From positions 558,001 through 622,000 of the forward strand of contig NZ_CP117880.1 in NCBI RefSeq assembly GCF_028736175.1: a DNA stretch of 64,000 nucleotides, in the 5' to 3' direction. This document shows positions 9,961-19,050 of this stretch, piece after piece. The position numbers were made by a program, and so were the translations under genes. Each line of letters starts with the position of its first letter. Position 1 is the stretch's first letter. This DNA is from Sphingobacterium oryzagri. GTDB lineage: Bacteria; Bacteroidota; Bacteroidia; Sphingobacteriales; Sphingobacteriaceae. Below the pieces are notes generated by a model that was not told where the DNA came from, did not search any database, and saw only the letters and a program-made list of their open reading frames with translations.

Positions 9961-10998
9961 TATTTAGTTAATTTTAGTTGTAATCGGTGCTTGCTGGTTT
10001 TGTTGTTCGAGTTGTGTTGTATCTACTTTAATTAGTGTTGTGTTTCTGATTGCGGAATGTTGGTTAATTTTTTTGTGATTAAATTTCTTCTGGTGTAAAA
10101 GTATATATTTTTTATAATTATTTTTACAAAGAGGCTTTTTTTCTGAAATTTTAACATAGTTAAGCTTGAATTTATATTTTATTGCTAACGTCGCAAAGAA
10201 TCTATTCTTTTGTTATGAAAAATTAATATAAAATCTATGGGTTAGGTGTATTTTATATTTGGAAAGGGGTAGTCCGTTTTAGTTCGTTCGATTACGCTAC
10301 CGATTTGTATCCGCTAATTGAGCTGTCAATCAGGTATTAAGATGATGGTTGATATAATGAGGTTAAGCGATGCGTGGTGGTTTGCGCTAAAGTCGGGTTT
10401 CAAGCATTGGTGCCATTTATATTTTTAGGGGAATATAAATCAGAAGCTGTTTGTATCGCCTTAACGGCCTGATATGCAAACTTGCGTTTGAAATTGAAAG
10501 GTTATCATATGATGAAGTTTAAGTAGCGTAGGGCATACGTAGTTTTGAATGCGAGGCTAATCGTATGTTAATAGACCGCTTTGAAGCGTTTAGGAGACGG
10601 AAAATTTCGATACTTTTAAACGTGTCTGCTTTTTTGCCTTGCATTGATTAGTTGTCTATAGCTAGCTATAGCGACTTCTGTTCAATGACCTGTAAAAAAT
10701 ATGTACGGTTAAAAGCCTTTAATTCAGCATCGAAGGGTTCACGCTGTGTTATGGTACGCGGGCTATCGAAATCGTGCAGGCTATTGGGCTAAACTATAGA
10801 CTTATTATTCATAAAATTGTGATCAAATATGATGGGCCAAAGGTATTTGCGGAAGGATTGATTTTCGGAGCTTATTTTGTCGCTTAATTCTTAAATTTGT
10901 TACTATTTAATTTAAATTATAATTTTATTGTTTTTAACAAAATTAATTGTAATTTTAATAATGATACGCGTGTTTTATAATAAGTAGAATTGCTTGAG
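9961..10998. other. About 1 kb without a recognisable gene
   Basis: AT-rich stretch between the divergent susC operon and the orphan gene at 10999. It should contain the susC promoter. On the minus strand a TTTG near 10131 and an AT-rich TATACTTTT near 10103 are possible promoter parts, but spacing is not ideal. No open frame with family resemblance and no strong hairpin was seen. Confidence 0.35.
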
Positions 10999-11643
10999 AT
11001 GATGACTACGATTTCCGCACTGCTGTTTTTGATAAGTCTTTGTGTAATCACGATGGGTTACGCTCATGCGCAAAAAATGGCGGTTGAGCTAATCGACTCG
11101 TTAACGAAAGCACCAGTTACCATTGCCTATATCATTCCTGTAGAAGATCAGGAGTACGCTGTGACGAACAAGGAAAGTACAGCCTATACGGAGAACAAAC
11201 GCAGAGACGCCGGTATCTCACCTATACATTATCCTGATAAACGTATTCGCTTGGCAACACTCGGTGCAGGTGTACATACGATGTGCACGCGTCCGAAAAG
11301 TCCCGTTGCCTTGGGAGGATTCGTCATCACTAACCAGGCCGATAAGACTAGATTAGGCACCTGGATATTAAAGATAATAACCGCACCAGAAGTAAAGCAC
11401 ACAGGAACAGCTGAACGAAAGCCTCATAAAAATCTACCAGTCCAGGTGCCGGAATACCGCGGCGACCGATCTTTTCGTGCATCCGTTCGCAACCGTCCGC
11501 TGGTAAACGGATCATGTCCAGCCGTTAAAAATCAGCTTGATGAAAAAGTAGCTGAAGCCAGTAGCAAGGCATTAGCGAACCTTGATAATTGGCTAGTTGC
11601 TGCCGCTCGTAAAGGTCATAAAGCGCTGATGGTGAGCTGTTAA
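10999..11643 (+). CDS. Unrecognised secreted protein
   Basis: A 214-residue protein with a clear signal peptide (MMTTISALLFLISLCVITMG, cleavage near AHAQ). The frame also opens at TTG 10990; ATG 10999 is preferred. The mature N terminus (MAVELIDSLTKAPVTIAYIIP) resembles the first strands of the carboxypeptidase-regulatory-like fold found on TonB receptors, but the rest (basic, Arg/Lys rich, ending NLDNWLVAAARKGHKALMVSC) matches nothing I know. It could be a decayed or orphan surface protein. It has long gene-free flanks on both sides, which weakens confidence that it is functional. Confidence 0.45.
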   Translation: MMTTISALLFLISLCVITMGYAHAQKMAVELIDSLTKAPVTIAYIIPVEDQEYAVTNKESTAYTENKRRDAGISPIHYPDKRIRLATLGAGVHTMCTRPKSPVALGGFVITNQADKTRLGTWILKIITAPEVKHTGTAERKPHKNLPVQVPEYRGDRSFRASVRNRPLVNGSCPAVKNQLDEKVAEASSKALANLDNWLVAAARKGHKALMVSC

Positions 11644-12007
11644 TTGCCGTGGTTAGTCCACGTCCTGGAGGAGCTGTGAAAAAAATACCGACAACCAATC
11701 ACCCAAAAATTGAGCAAAATAGCGCATAGCATAAGCTAAAGTCTATCATAGGTCACGCTGCTTACCATAAAAAATTCCGGCTTACGATAGTAAGCGAATA
11801 AAAATTACAACTGTTCACGGGCCATATCAAATTCTGGGGCACAGCTAATTTTATCACTATCCTTTCATCAGGCTGTATACCGAAATGGCCTATCCCTTAC
11901 CGCAAAAAATACATCGCTAAAAACGTTAATTTATCTGGAGAAAACGCCGCCGAAGCATGGTGCCGCTTGTTGTCGAAATAGCCAAAAGTGATCACTTTTT
12001 CTGCCAT
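11644..12007. other. Gene-free region before the repeat array
   Basis: About 360 bases after the orphan secreted-protein gene. No open frame with family resemblance, no RNA gene and no terminator-like hairpin was recognised. Confidence 0.35.
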
Positions 12008-12482
12008 AAGCAATTGCTTTCCGTCCACAAGCAATTGCTTTCCAGCCATAAGCAATTGCTTTCCGTCCACAAGCAATTGCTTTCCGGTCATAAGCAATTG
12101 CTTTCCAGCCATAAGCAATTGCTTTCCGTCCACAAGCAATTGCTTTCCAGCCATAAGCAATTGCTTTCCGTCCACAAGCAATTGCTTTCCGGTCATAAGC
12201 AATTGCTTTCCAGCCATAAGCAATTGCTTTCCAGCCATAAGCAATTGCTTTTCAGCCATAAGCAATTGCTTTCCGGTCATAAGCAATTGCTTTTCGGTCA
12301 CAAGCAATTGCTTTTCAGCCATAAGCAATTGCTTCCCGTCCACAAGCAATTGCTTTCCAGCCATAAGCAATTGCTTTCCGTCCATAAGCAATTGCTTTCC
12401 GGGTCATAAGCAATCGCTTTTCGGTCATAAGCAATTGCTTTTCAGCCACAAGCAATTGCTTTCCGGTCACAAGCAATTGCTT
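12008..12482. repeat. Tandem array, 23 units of 21 bp with palindromic core
   Basis: Twenty-three units with a 21-bp period. Each holds the 12-bp palindrome AAGCAATTGCTT followed by a 9-base spacer drawn from a few versions (TCCGTCCAC, TCCAGCCAT, TCCGGTCAT, TTCAGCCAT, TTCGGTCAC). The spacer order of units 1-5 is repeated exactly in units 6-10, so a 105-bp block was itself duplicated. One unit has a changed core (AAGCAATCGCTT) and an extra G before it. Because 21 is a multiple of three, both strands show long heptad-repeat open frames; these have no start context or family and are treated as artefacts. Confidence 0.95.
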
Positions 12483-12748
12483 TTTTGCTAATAGCGGTCC
12501 CCCTTCATTGTGTAGATAAGCGAAAATAAGCGGATGAAACGATGGATAGTAGGTTTTTTGTAAACGACTAACACGCATATGGTCGAAATAATCCAACAGC
12601 TATCCGGGTACTAATCAAGCCAGTAATTGATGTTCTGCGTCTTGAAAATTCGGTTTGTTAAAGGGTGTGGATTAAGAATTATTTAATCCGATTTTAAGAA
12701 TTTAGCTTGACTCTTGATCGCTGGTTTTGTGCATATTTTCCTAAAAAA

Positions 12749-12839
12749 GATATGCCGTAAAAGACAAAAAGCCTGCAAGCGTTGTGGTTGTAGGCTTTTG
12801 TATATTTTGACTTCAACTCTGAGAGCCCGTAGGGGAATC
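12749..12839. repeat. attL: left copy of 91-bp att repeat
   Basis: Matches 45126-45216 over 91 bp with no gaps and roughly 86% identity by eye. The last 16 bases (AGCCCGTAGGGGAATC, 12824-12839) are identical to the 3' end of tRNA-Glu on the right. Beyond base 12839 the tRNA sequence is lost, as expected for the distal end of an element integrated at a tRNA 3' end. It includes a terminator-like hairpin at 12765-12800. Confidence 0.85.
12765..12800. terminator. Terminator hairpin in attL
   Basis: Stem with GCCTGCAA facing TTGTAGGC, flanked by A-run and T-run. It is a slightly mismatched copy of the terminator beside tRNA-Glu (45144-45177) and may be the original chromosomal tRNA terminator separated from its gene by the insertion. 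Confidence 0.7.
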
Positions 12840-13127
12840 CTGTAATCGGGCTTTCAATCTCTTTATCAGTGTTTTATAAAATTTTAAATCCAGTTACGCC
12901 ACAGTTGACGCGCTGATTTGACATACTTTTTAGCTGCAAGTGCTGTCGGATAAATATAGCATTTTTTCTAGAGAGTTGATTAACTGCAAAACTTTCTTTT
13001 GATTAATTTAAGGGATCGAATCTTCTTCCACAAAAAAAGATACTGATAATTTATTATGTGTAGAATAATATAGTTTGTATCTTGTAATAGTTAGCCGAAT
13101 TAATGAAATTGAAATTTTACTCCAGTT
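12840..13127. other. Left end of the integrated island, no gene
   Basis: About 290 AT-rich bases between attL and the first cargo gene. It presumably carries the promoter of the DUF2971/OLD/HNH operon. No further feature recognised. Confidence 0.4.
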
Positions 13128-13916
13128 ATGAAACGAATCTATCACTATACTAGATTTAAAACATTTATGTCGTATATTTTACCGACAGGTATGTTACGTA
13201 CATGTTCACTACGACAGATGAATGATCCTAGGGAATCATTAGATTGGTCATTTGGTAGTGTTAATTTTCTTATGAAGAAATTTTCAAAGGATACTATACC
13301 GAGAAAAATCATATAGATTGCCAATTTAAATATGGTAATAAGATCAAAGATGGTTATCAGGTTCTTTGTTTTACTGGTGCGAAAAAGGAGGGCTGGAACA
13401 ATGAAATGATGTGGGCCCATTATGGTGGGTTACATTGTGGCGTATGTTTGGAGTTTGATGAAGATCTATTGGTAGAAAATCTAAAAGAAAAATATTCAGA
13501 TTTGGACTTCCATTTGGAAAATGTCGAATATTCTAATCGTAAAAAGTCTTCTTTTCTACATTGGCAAGAAGATAAGAGTCACGATGAAAATTATAAGTAT
13601 ATAGTTAGATATCTTTTAAAAAGATATGACACTATTGAAATCAGATTATTGGGAAAAGGAAGATGAACGGAGATTAGTATGTATGGAAGTTGATAGACCA
13701 ATATATATACCAGTTAACAATGCACTAAAAACGATCTATTTGCGTGTTTCAGCTAATCGGAATAAAGATTTTATAAGCAGTATTTATGATACATTTAATG
13801 GCAGATTTAATCTTTTATTATTAATCTATCAGAATAATCGTTTTGAAAGATGGGGAATCAAAACGTTGTCAAATGGACAGATAGGTACATGTAATTTTGA
13901 AGATATTAATGATTAA
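13128..13916 (+). pseudogene. DUF2971 family protein, broken by two frameshifts
   Basis: Three consecutive frame segments make up one DUF2971-like protein. Segment 1 (13128-13316) has IYHYTRFKTFMSYI and LRQMNDPRESLDWSFG. Segment 2 (about 13305-13635, another frame) has VLCFTGAKKEGWNNEMMWAHYGG, interrupted here for length as VLCFTGAKK...MMWAHY. Segment 3 (about 13630-13916) returns to frame 1 with DYWEKEDERRLVC. The first shift lies at the short A-run near 13303-13307, the second between about 13625 and 13640. DUF2971 proteins occur in mobile defence loci, and the biochemical role is unsettled. It heads an operon with the OLD-type ATPase 20 bases downstream. Sequencing error is possible. Confidence 0.75.
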
Positions 13917-13936
13917 AAAAACAATTATAATAAGAA

Positions 13937-15700
13937 ATGGCAAAAGCAACAAAAGCAGCAGAAGACTTTACTTATCTCGAGGAAATGCCTCGACCAAGAT
14001 TGAAAAAACTTATCGTAAAAAACTTTAGATGTATTGGAAAAAAAGGCGTAGAGATTGATCTTGATGATATCGTTGTTTTGGTAGGAGCGAATAATGCGGG
14101 CAAGAGTTCGATATTAAAAGCTTACGAAGTTGCGATGTCGGATGGATCAAAAAAAGGAGAACTTACATTGGAAGATTTTCCGAATAATGAAATTAACCCG
14201 GATCAACTACCAGAGATAGAACTGCACACCGTGGTTTATGATGCGCGAGTTGGACAAAAATGGTTGACAGAAGCTGAAGGAGGGTACTTGGTTAGAGAAA
14301 AATGGACTTGGCCGAATACAGGTAAGGCAGTTCGTCGTGGGTGGAATGTTGAAATAAACAATTGGGATGAAACTAGCTTTCCTTTCGGACCTGCAAACAT
14401 AGCTAACTCAAGAAGACCCGAGCCGCATAAAGTTGATGCTTTCTCCGATCCAGAGGAACAGGCAAAAGAAATTAAGAAGCTATTGATGGCCGCTATTACC
14501 GAAAGGGTAAAAAGCATACAATCATCTGAAGAGAAAAATGAATACCATGCGCTTCTAGATCAGGCTCTCGAGCTACAGAAGAAAATTATAGACGAGACTA
14601 GAGATCAGATTGATGTTGCTAATGAGTCGCTAACAGGATTAATTAATCAGGTCTTTCCGAACTACGTAGTTAATTTTGATGCTCAACCAGACAATACATT
14701 AGATTTGGGTATGTTCAAATGGCATTCTCAATTGAAAATGGGACCAGAAGGTGGGTTTCAGAGCACTATTGACAAGCAAGGAAGTGGAGCTAGGAGAACT
14801 TTGCTATGGACAGCATTGAAATTCATAGCAGAAACTAATAGAAAAGCAAAAGAAGCAAATGCTCTACAGAGGCCATATCTATTATTGATTGACGAACCTG
14901 AAATTTGTCTACATCCGAGTGCTATTCGAGAGGCTTGTAAAGTACTTTATGACTTGCCGTTATCTGGAAACTGGCAAGTTATGGTTACCACGCATAGTCC
15001 TGTTTTTATTGATTTTTCTCGCGATAATACAACGATTGTCAAAGTCGAAAGGAGCTTTGATGGAGACATTGAAGGAACAACTGTTTTTAGGCCAGAAAAG
15101 GTTAATTTCGATATGGATGACAGGCAGAACCTGAAACTACTCAATATATGTGATCCTTATGTTGCAGAATTCTTCTTCGGTGGTCGAGTGATAATTGTTG
15201 AGGGAGATACTGAATATACTGCTTTTAATTATATACGCAGAGAAAAACCTGAAAAGTATAATAATATACACATTATTAGGGCTCGTGGAAAAGCTACTAT
15301 AGTGTCTCTTGTCAAGATTTTAAATCATTTTGGAACAGCCTATTCTGTATTACATGATAGCGATAGGCCGCGTACGAAAGATGGGAATCGAGCAAATCCT
15401 GCTTGGACAAACAATCAACGTATATTAGATAGCCTGAACGCAAGACCTGAAGGATTAGCGGTGCGATTGTTGGCGTCGATACCAAATTTTGAAGGGGCTT
15501 ATTTTGGAGAAGAAATTGCTGGTGATAAGCCCTATAATGCATTAGCTACATTAACTACCGATTCTGATAAATTCAGAGTGGTAGAGCAGTTACTAGACTC
15601 ATTGGTGGATCATGGGCTTCCGCATCCAGATAGCTGTTTGGAATGGACTCAGGTTGAACAATTATCCGATTATATTAACAATTTGACAAACAGCAATTGA
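13937..15700 (+). CDS. OLD-family ATP-dependent endonuclease (AAA/ABC ATPase + TOPRIM)
   Basis: A 587-residue protein. The N-terminal ABC-type ATPase has Walker A (GANNAGKSS, residues 50-58), Walker B (LLLIDEPEICLHP, about 315-327) and the switch histidine region TTHSP (about 352). The C-terminal TOPRIM nuclease domain has VIIVEGDTEY (about 417-426) and HDSDRPR (about 472). Length and order match class 1 OLD nucleases such as P2 Old and GajA. OLD proteins cut DNA and act in phage exclusion. No UvrD helicase follows, so it is not a standard Gabija. It is followed 15 bases later by a small gene and then the HNH-TPR gene, so it probably supplies the sensor or nuclease of that operon. Confidence 0.85.
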   Translation: MAKATKAAEDFTYLEEMPRPRLKKLIVKNFRCIGKKGVEIDLDDIVVLVGANNAGKSSILKAYEVAMSDGSKKGELTLEDFPNNEINPDQLPEIELHTVVYDARVGQKWLTEAEGGYLVREKWTWPNTGKAVRRGWNVEINNWDETSFPFGPANIANSRRPEPHKVDAFSDPEEQAKEIKKLLMAAITERVKSIQSSEEKNEYHALLDQALELQKKIIDETRDQIDVANESLTGLINQVFPNYVVNFDAQPDNTLDLGMFKWHSQLKMGPEGGFQSTIDKQGSGARRTLLWTALKFIAETNRKAKEANALQRPYLLLIDEPEICLHPSAIREACKVLYDLPLSGNWQVMVTTHSPVFIDFSRDNTTIVKVERSFDGDIEGTTVFRPEKVNFDMDDRQNLKLLNICDPYVAEFFFGGRVIIVEGDTEYTAFNYIRREKPEKYNNIHIIRARGKATIVSLVKILNHFGTAYSVLHDSDRPRTKDGNRANPAWTNNQRILDSLNARPEGLAVRLLASIPNFEGAYFGEEIAGDKPYNALATLTTDSDKFRVVEQLLDSLVDHGLPHPDSCLEWTQVEQLSDYINNLTNSN

Positions 15701-15715
15701 TAAATTAATAACCAA

Positions 15716-15919
15716 ATGAAAGAGAAAGTATATACAGTAGACGAAATTAAGTTGTTGGAAACTCAACTTGCGATCAAAAAAGTGCTTAAAAAAAATAATC
15801 TTATCTATGTTTCAGATGATGATTTTGCTGTTGTCCAAGAAATCCTTAGAAAAAATGATGTAGCCTACTCTTCAATCCGTAACCCGGAATTAAGAATTAA
15901 CACACTCCTTATCGTTTAA
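15716..15919 (+). CDS. Small unrecognised protein in defence operon
   Basis: A 67-residue, charged protein (MKEKVYTVDEIKLLETQLAI at the start) packed between the OLD-type gene (15 bases before) and the HNH-TPR gene (7 bases after). It is predicted mostly helical with a short strand pair around NLIYVSDDDF. No family recognised. Tight spacing suggests it is a genuine operon member, possibly an adaptor or inhibitor of one of its neighbours. Confidence 0.6.
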   Translation: MKEKVYTVDEIKLLETQLAIKKVLKKNNLIYVSDDDFAVVQEILRKNDVAYSSIRNPELRINTLLIV

Positions 15920-15926
15920 AATATTT

Positions 15927-18545
15927 ATGGCAAGAAAATCTCCAACATCATCAACGCTGAGACGCTTGTATACACTTTCTGGAAATCAATGTGCTTTTCC
16001 AGGCTGTACTCATGCTTTGGTTAATAATGAAGGTGTCGGTATCGCACAAATATGCCATATCGAAGCCGCAGAGAAAGGGGGACAACGCTATAATAAGGAT
16101 CAGGCGGACGAAGAACGTAGAGCATTTGAAAATCTAATTGTATTATGTCATGCACATCATAAAGTAACAGATGATATATCAAAATATGGAGTCTCTGAGC
16201 TAAAGTCTATGAAAGCTAGCCATGAACAAATGTTTTTAGAAAATGGTTATGAAATAGAAGATAGTGTATTAGATCGAATTAAGGATGCTATTGATGAGAA
16301 GTTGGATGAAATAATTAATCAAAATAATCAGACTCACCAAACCCTGGCTGAAATTAAAATGGAAGTTGCTACGATAAGTTCAGCTCAAGTAAATATTTCT
16401 ACAAATGGGAGTAATTTGTATAATGAGCTGTTGAAAATTGGCATAAGCTTTAGAAAGGATAACAATTTTGTTGCGGCATTAAGCTCTTTTCAAAAAACGG
16501 AAGAAGAAAGTTGGAGTATATTGGATGGTGAGGTGAAGTTCAAACTGTTGGCTAACATAGGTGCTACCTTATTGGATATGGGGCGTAATGAAGAAGCTGC
16601 AATTTATTTTTTAAAAATTCAGCAATTGGAAAAGGAAACATTAGAAAGTTTAGCTTACATATGCCTTGCCTATGCTATTCTCAAACAAGAAGAGCAGTTT
16701 GATTACTTTTTTGAAAAGACGATTTCAAAAGGAAAGGATAATGAAAATTTATGGTTAGCATATCTTTTATTGAAAGGCGGTACTGTACCTACTTCAGTTT
16801 TACACAAAGAGATTCCAGACCCCATAGTTAAGCAAGACTTTATTCTAATAAAACTGTTAGAGCTATACCAAGCCGAAGGAAAGTTGAATGAGGTTCAGGA
16901 GTTATTTTGGAAAATTGAAGCGATAGTAGAGGATGAGACGTATAAGCATTGGCAAATTATTAGTTCCTATATCGGACTAATTGTTTCACCAATTTTAAAA
17001 GTTCACAAGCTACAATTTGTAGCCTTTACAGAAAAGGAAATTCTAATAGTCAAAAAGGCTCTACATCTATACGATAGGGTGATAGGTTTACTTGAGAATA
17101 GTGGTGCTAATAAAATGCTATCTCTTGCCTATTATAATAGATCGTTGTGCTTTGTAGCATTATCTAGGGAAGCCGAGGGTGAAAGAGATCAGGAAAGAGC
17201 TTGGGGTATAAGCCAGCGTTTTTTCTCATTTAAAGGATTATTTCTATTTCACTTGAAGAATAAAAAATATGAACGATGCGAATTATTATTGGAAGAGTGG
17301 AAACAACAGCGTATTAATGTACAACCTGAAGAACGCTTTGAGGTAATAGCCTGTGAGGCGAGGCTTCTAGCTAAGAAGGGAGACTTTGTTCGTTTGGAAA
17401 GAGTTTTAATGGATGAATACGATGACACGACATCAGAGTATAAGCCTTTGATATTAGATAATTTAGTTTTAAATGGTGTTGATTCTGGAGATTATAATTC
17501 TGTAATTAAATACGCTAATATGCTAGTAACCGAGTTCCCGAATCATGCATATGGATACATCGGTCTATTCGCTTACTATATGCGACAGAAAGATCCTTCT
17601 AATGCTAAAAGAGCATTAAAGGAAGCAAAGGGGAAAACGTATGACAAACGAAGCGAGGTGTTCATATGGATGCAACTGGCTGATGGATTTTGCGAGTTAC
17701 AAGAATATCAAGAAGCTCTAGTGTATTTTGAGAAGTTAGTAAATTGCAATTCCATTAATGTTGTAACAACACGCTTTGCCGAATGTCATTATAATCTTGA
17801 GAATTATGAGAAGGTAATTTTAGTATTGGCAGATAAGGACTTATCGACTTTAGATTTCATATCTCTACAATTGCTTTTTTTGTCCTATTATAATTTAGGG
17901 TTAAAGGTTCAAGCAGAGGAAGCGTTGGCGCAAGGTTTAAGATTGAAAGAGTCTAGAGATGTCAACCTGTTTAGAAAAATAGGGGCACAGTACTATTCGG
18001 AATGCGACCATTTTGAAGAGGCTGCTAAACTTATATTAGCTATCGACGATTTTGATTGTTTGGGAGTAAAAGATATGTTTGACTTAGCCTGTCTTTTGTC
18101 CTCAATGGGGTATATAAGAGAGGCGTTTGATCTGGCATATAAACTAAGGGTTATCTATTACGAGACTTTCGAAGCCCAGAAGTATTATTTTGACCTACAT
18201 GTGTTTAATGATAATTCCTTAGACAATAATATAGCTCTATACTTAAAGAAGGTAGAAGAAAATACCCTTGTTGTATTAAAAGATGAAAATGGGAAGGAAT
18301 CCAAATTTTATCTCGCTGGTGATAACAAGATTTCCGATGGCGTATTGCTAAAGGCAGGTAATCAACTTTGGGATGTCCTTTTAGGAGCTGTTAAGGGCCA
18401 AAGGATTTTATTGCCCAATACAATGGGAAATTTTGAGGTTGCTGATATTTGGAGTAATTACTTACTTTCGTTTAGAGACTCACTGTTTCTATTGCAGAAT
18501 AAATATGCTGATAAAGCAAGAATGTATTTTGGTAGATTTAATTAG
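15927..18545 (+). CDS. HNH nuclease - TPR - GreAB-C-like protein
   Basis: An 872-residue protein with three parts. Residues 1-100 form an HNH nuclease with a zinc-binding C22/C27 pair, H44-I-E46, N69 and CHAHH (74-78), all key residues present. Residues about 165-760 are a long run of TPR-like helical repeats (for example FRKDNNFVAALSSFQKTEEE and FCELQEYQEALVYFEKLV). Residues about 775-840 (LVVLKDENGKESKFYLA, LLGAVKGQRILLPN) resemble the C-terminal GreA/GreB fold. TPR-GreAB-C modules are known joined to PIN nucleases in conflict proteins; here an HNH domain replaces PIN. It is the last gene of the DUF2971/OLD/small-protein operon. Target and trigger unknown. Confidence 0.75.
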   Translation: MARKSPTSSTLRRLYTLSGNQCAFPGCTHALVNNEGVGIAQICHIEAAEKGGQRYNKDQADEERRAFENLIVLCHAHHKVTDDISKYGVSELKSMKASHEQMFLENGYEIEDSVLDRIKDAIDEKLDEIINQNNQTHQTLAEIKMEVATISSAQVNISTNGSNLYNELLKIGISFRKDNNFVAALSSFQKTEEESWSILDGEVKFKLLANIGATLLDMGRNEEAAIYFLKIQQLEKETLESLAYICLAYAILKQEEQFDYFFEKTISKGKDNENLWLAYLLLKGGTVPTSVLHKEIPDPIVKQDFILIKLLELYQAEGKLNEVQELFWKIEAIVEDETYKHWQIISSYIGLIVSPILKVHKLQFVAFTEKEILIVKKALHLYDRVIGLLENSGANKMLSLAYYNRSLCFVALSREAEGERDQERAWGISQRFFSFKGLFLFHLKNKKYERCELLLEEWKQQRINVQPEERFEVIACEARLLAKKGDFVRLERVLMDEYDDTTSEYKPLILDNLVLNGVDSGDYNSVIKYANMLVTEFPNHAYGYIGLFAYYMRQKDPSNAKRALKEAKGKTYDKRSEVFIWMQLADGFCELQEYQEALVYFEKLVNCNSINVVTTRFAECHYNLENYEKVILVLADKDLSTLDFISLQLLFLSYYNLGLKVQAEEALAQGLRLKESRDVNLFRKIGAQYYSECDHFEEAAKLILAIDDFDCLGVKDMFDLACLLSSMGYIREAFDLAYKLRVIYYETFEAQKYYFDLHVFNDNSLDNNIALYLKKVEENTLVVLKDENGKESKFYLAGDNKISDGVLLKAGNQLWDVLLGAVKGQRILLPNTMGNFEVADIWSNYLLSFRDSLFLLQNKYADKARMYFGRFN

Positions 18546-19050
18546 CTTGAGAAAATCAATGATTAGTATAAGATTTAGAGGCTAGAGATCTATGTTGTCG
18601 ATCATTCCGTTGTATATTATACCTTTTTAAGGTATTTTTGATTTAAATAGTAATGCTATACGTTTGATAAAATGAGTAAAAAATTTTGAAAGATTCAACT
18701 GTTAGATTATCTATGATTTAAAGCCTGGTTGATTGTCTCAATAGTAATATTGCGACGTAATGTTTAAATATGATGATTATACTATTTAAACATCTTGTTC
18801 TATTATCATTAAGCATAATCATTCAAATTCCAAGTCGATTGGAATTCATCATAAGAATGCAGTTTGATTTGATGAAATATTTCTAAAAAACTGTATTTCA
18901 AATATTTATAAGCAAAATAACTACGGGTGTAATTAAAATCATTACTAAAATAGCGCTCACTAAAACTCACAGATTGAAAAGACGGACTTAATCTTTAATC
19001 CAGTATATGAAATAATTGTTTTTTTTCAACCATTCCCATATTTTAGCTAA
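18546..19050. other. AT-rich intergenic region
   Basis: About 500 very AT-rich bases between the HNH-TPR gene and the nuclease-STAND gene. It probably contains a terminator and the promoter of 19051, but none was clear enough to place. No RNA gene recognised. Confidence 0.4.

Noticed and set aside
12008..12482. CRISPR array
   Set aside because: Repeats are too short, spacers are 9 bases and reused, and no cas genes are present.
11897..12596. Long open frames on both strands of the repeat array, encoding heptad peptides
   Set aside because: They arise because the 21-bp period is divisible by three; they occur in several frames at once and have no start context or family.
13937..15700. Gabija system
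   Set aside because: The OLD protein is GajA-like, but no UvrD-type GajB helicase is present.
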